Position numbers and translations under genes: made by a program
Assembly: GCA_027490555.1 (NCBI GenBank)
Contig: JAIXXW010000207.1
Coordinates: 1 to 6,355, forward strand
Length of the DNA: 6,355 bases
Origin: Comamonadaceae bacterium
Lineage (GTDB): Bacteria; Pseudomonadota; Gammaproteobacteria; Burkholderiales; Burkholderiaceae_C
Direction: 5' to 3'
The notes under the pieces: model-generated
Database searches by the model: none
Seen by the model: only the letters and a program-made list of their open reading frames with translations
What the model was told of the DNA's origin: nothing
Shown here: positions 5,115 through 6,355 of the stretch, piece after piece
Layout of the letters: every line of letters begins with the position of its first letter
Numbering within the stretch: the first letter of the stretch is position 1

Positions 5115-6086
5115 ATGAAGACACTGAAGCGCACACTCAAGTGTTTGGCATTGATGCTGACGGTGGCTTGCGGCCTGGCCCAAGCCCAAAGCTACCCGAA
5201 CCGGCCCGTCAAAATTGTCGTGCCATTTGCGGCTGGCGGCCCGGCCGACAATTACGCCCGGTTTGTGGCGCAACGACTGACCGAAGAGCTCAAGCAGCCG
5301 TTCGTGATCGACAACAAACCTGGTGCGGGCTCGATCATTGGCACCGACTTGGTGGCCAAGTCTGCGGCCGATGGTTACACCTTGCTCATGATGTCGAACA
5401 CGCACACGGTCAACGAGTCGTTGATTCCCACCAAGCCGTATGCACTGATGCGAGATTTTGTGGGCATCTCCCCCATCAATTATTCGGCCTTGCTGTTGGT
5501 GGCACACCCTTCCGTCCCTGTCAAAACGGTGGCTGAATTGGTGGCTTTGGCTAAATCCAAACCCGGCAAGATCAACTATGCCTCCTCAGGCAACGGCACG
5601 CCGTACCACATGGCGGGTGAGCTGTTCAAATTCATGGCCGGCATTGACATGACCCATGTGCCGTACAAAGGCAGCTCTGGTGCACGCACCGACATCGTGG
5701 GCGGTCAGGTGGATGTGATGTTCGATGCCGAAACCACCATGGCAACTTTGTCACGCGAAGGCAAAGTTCGCGCATTGGCCAGTACCGGTTTGACCCGTTC
5801 CAGCAACCTGCCCGACCTGGTGACCGTTCACGAGTCCGGTGTGCCCCGCTTTGAAGCCAGCATTTGGCTGGGATTGATGGCACCCAAAGGCACGCCCGCC
5901 GATGTGGTCAGCAGGCTCAATGCTGAAGTTCGCAAGATCGTGAACAACCCCGATGTGAAGGCCACTTGGGCCAAGCAAGGCGCGGTGCCCATGTCGATGA
6001 CTGTGCCTGAATTTGACCAGTACCTGAGCGCAGACATCGCCAAGTGGGCCCATATCGTGAAGATTTCAGGCGCCAAACCGGACTGA
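5115..6086 (+). CDS. Bug-type periplasmic substrate-binding protein (tripartite tricarboxylate transporter family receptor)
   Basis: This 323-residue protein is a periplasmic solute receptor of the TctC/Bug family. Such receptors bind carboxylates, aromatic acids or amides and either feed TctAB-type transporters or act as sensors. The signal peptide has a Lys/Arg-rich start, a hydrophobic stretch about 10-21 and a likely signal peptidase I site after AQA (22-24). Cys19 lacks a proper lipobox, so it is probably not a lipoprotein. The mature part shows the family blocks: YPNRPVKIVVPFAAGG (27-42) followed by D45 and AR, NKPGAGSIIGTD (67-78), ADGYTLLM, SSGNGTPYHMAGELF, THVPYKGSSGARTD, GGQVDVMFD, and LMAPKGTPADVVSRLN near the C-terminus. 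No TctA or TctB membrane genes are in the window, as is usual for the many orphan Bug genes of Burkholderiales. It lies between two catabolic genes, so its ligand is probably the substrate of this operon or a relative of it. Confidence 0.94.
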   Translation: MKTLKRTLKCLALMLTVACGLAQAQSYPNRPVKIVVPFAAGGPADNYARFVAQRLTEELKQPFVIDNKPGAGSIIGTDLVAKSAADGYTLLMMSNTHTVNESLIPTKPYALMRDFVGISPINYSALLLVAHPSVPVKTVAELVALAKSKPGKINYASSGNGTPYHMAGELFKFMAGIDMTHVPYKGSSGARTDIVGGQVDVMFDAETTMATLSREGKVRALASTGLTRSSNLPDLVTVHESGVPRFEASIWLGLMAPKGTPADVVSRLNAEVRKIVNNPDVKATWAKQGAVPMSMTVPEFDQYLSADIAKWAHIVKISGAKPD

Positions 6087-6089
6087 TCC

Positions 6090-6355
6090 ATGAGCCAGCC
6101 GGTGGCCTTCCAGCTCAATGGACAGCCGGTGTCCGTTTCCAACGAGCGCGGACAAACCTTGCTGGACCTCTTGCGCAACGCTTTGGCGCTCAAAGCCACG
6201 CGCATGGGCTGTGGGCAAGGCCAGTGCGGTGCCTGCCGCGTCATGCTCGATGGCCATGCTGTGGCGGCCTGTGAAACGCCCTTGTGGGCCATCGAAGGCA
6301 AAGCCGTGACCACGCTGGAAGGCTTGGGCAACCGGTCTGCACCGCATGCCTTGCA
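6090..6355 (+). CDS. [2Fe-2S] small subunit of a molybdenum hydroxylase (xanthine dehydrogenase family), N-terminal part
   Basis: The ATG at 6090 opens a frame that runs off the right edge after 88 codons. The product begins MSQPVAFQLNGQPVSVSNER and is the plant-ferredoxin-like domain of the small iron-sulfur subunit of a molybdopterin hydroxylase. The cluster ligands are Cys41, Cys46, Cys49 and Cys61 (C-x4-C-x2-C-x11-C, with CGQGQCGAC at 41-49), the spacing of separate bacterial small subunits such as CoxS or NicA. VTTLEGLG follows, leading to the missing helical domain with the second cluster; the family total is about 150-170 residues. It would pass electrons from a Mo subunit to a cytochrome- or FAD-containing partner, whose genes should lie to the right. 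The short region after Cys61 reminds me most of the nicotinate dehydrogenase A / isoquinoline oxidoreductase alpha type. The start is 3 bp after the receptor stop, with no clear ribosome-binding site, so translational coupling is likely. Confidence 0.92.
   Translation, partial: MSQPVAFQLNGQPVSVSNERGQTLLDLLRNALALKATRMGCGQGQCGACRVMLDGHAVAACETPLWAIEGKAVTTLEGLGNRSAPHAL

Noticed and set aside
5115..5175. Possible lipoprotein signal in the Bug receptor at Cys19
   Set aside because: The residues before the Cys (Thr-Val-Ala) do not make a standard lipobox, while an AQA signal peptidase I site follows directly.
4152..5507. A 451-codon minus-strand open frame opposite the FAH and Bug genes
   Set aside because: It overlaps two secure genes, and its translation is a His/Gly/Arg-rich shadow with no family motifs.

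Overview
The window looks like ordinary chromosomal DNA from a GC-rich betaproteobacterium, most likely Burkholderiales and plausibly Comamonadaceae. This rests on the high-GC codon use, the short 'type 2' ArgC, the YaeQ protein next to PurB, and a Bug-type periplasmic receptor inside a catabolic operon. The family placement is inferred from recalled protein resemblance, not from a search.

The left part holds housekeeping genes. The first 218 bases are the start of sucC (succinyl-CoA synthetase beta subunit) on the minus strand, running off the left edge. A spacer of about 190 bp separates it from the divergent argC (arginine biosynthesis), whose promoter is visible in that spacer. argC converges on a minus-strand pair, purB followed by yaeQ, with 9 bp between the two genes. 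The argC and yaeQ stop codons lie inside one GC-rich hairpin. purB (adenylosuccinate lyase) seems to have a promoter so close to its ATG that its mRNA may be leaderless. purB is divergent from a YibF-like glutathione S-transferase gene, and a perfect 10-bp-arm inverted repeat lies between their promoters.

The right part (about 4100 to the right edge) looks like the start of a catabolic operon on the plus strand. It encodes a fumarylacetoacetate-hydrolase (FAH) family enzyme, a tripartite-tricarboxylate (Bug) periplasmic receptor, and the [2Fe-2S] small subunit of a molybdenum hydroxylase (xanthine dehydrogenase / nicotinate dehydrogenase type), cut by the right edge. Gaps are 21 and 3 bp. Together they suggest capture of a small carboxylated or heteroaromatic compound, its hydroxylation, and a late C-C cleavage or hydrolysis step. 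The substrate cannot be read from this window. A 12-bp perfect palindrome next to a -10-like hexamer upstream is a candidate operator.

I see no RNA genes, mobile elements, CRISPR arrays or phage genes. The most interesting item is the catabolic operon, a new combination of known families at most; the regulatory hairpins are secondary. Nothing here clearly amounts to an undescribed system.
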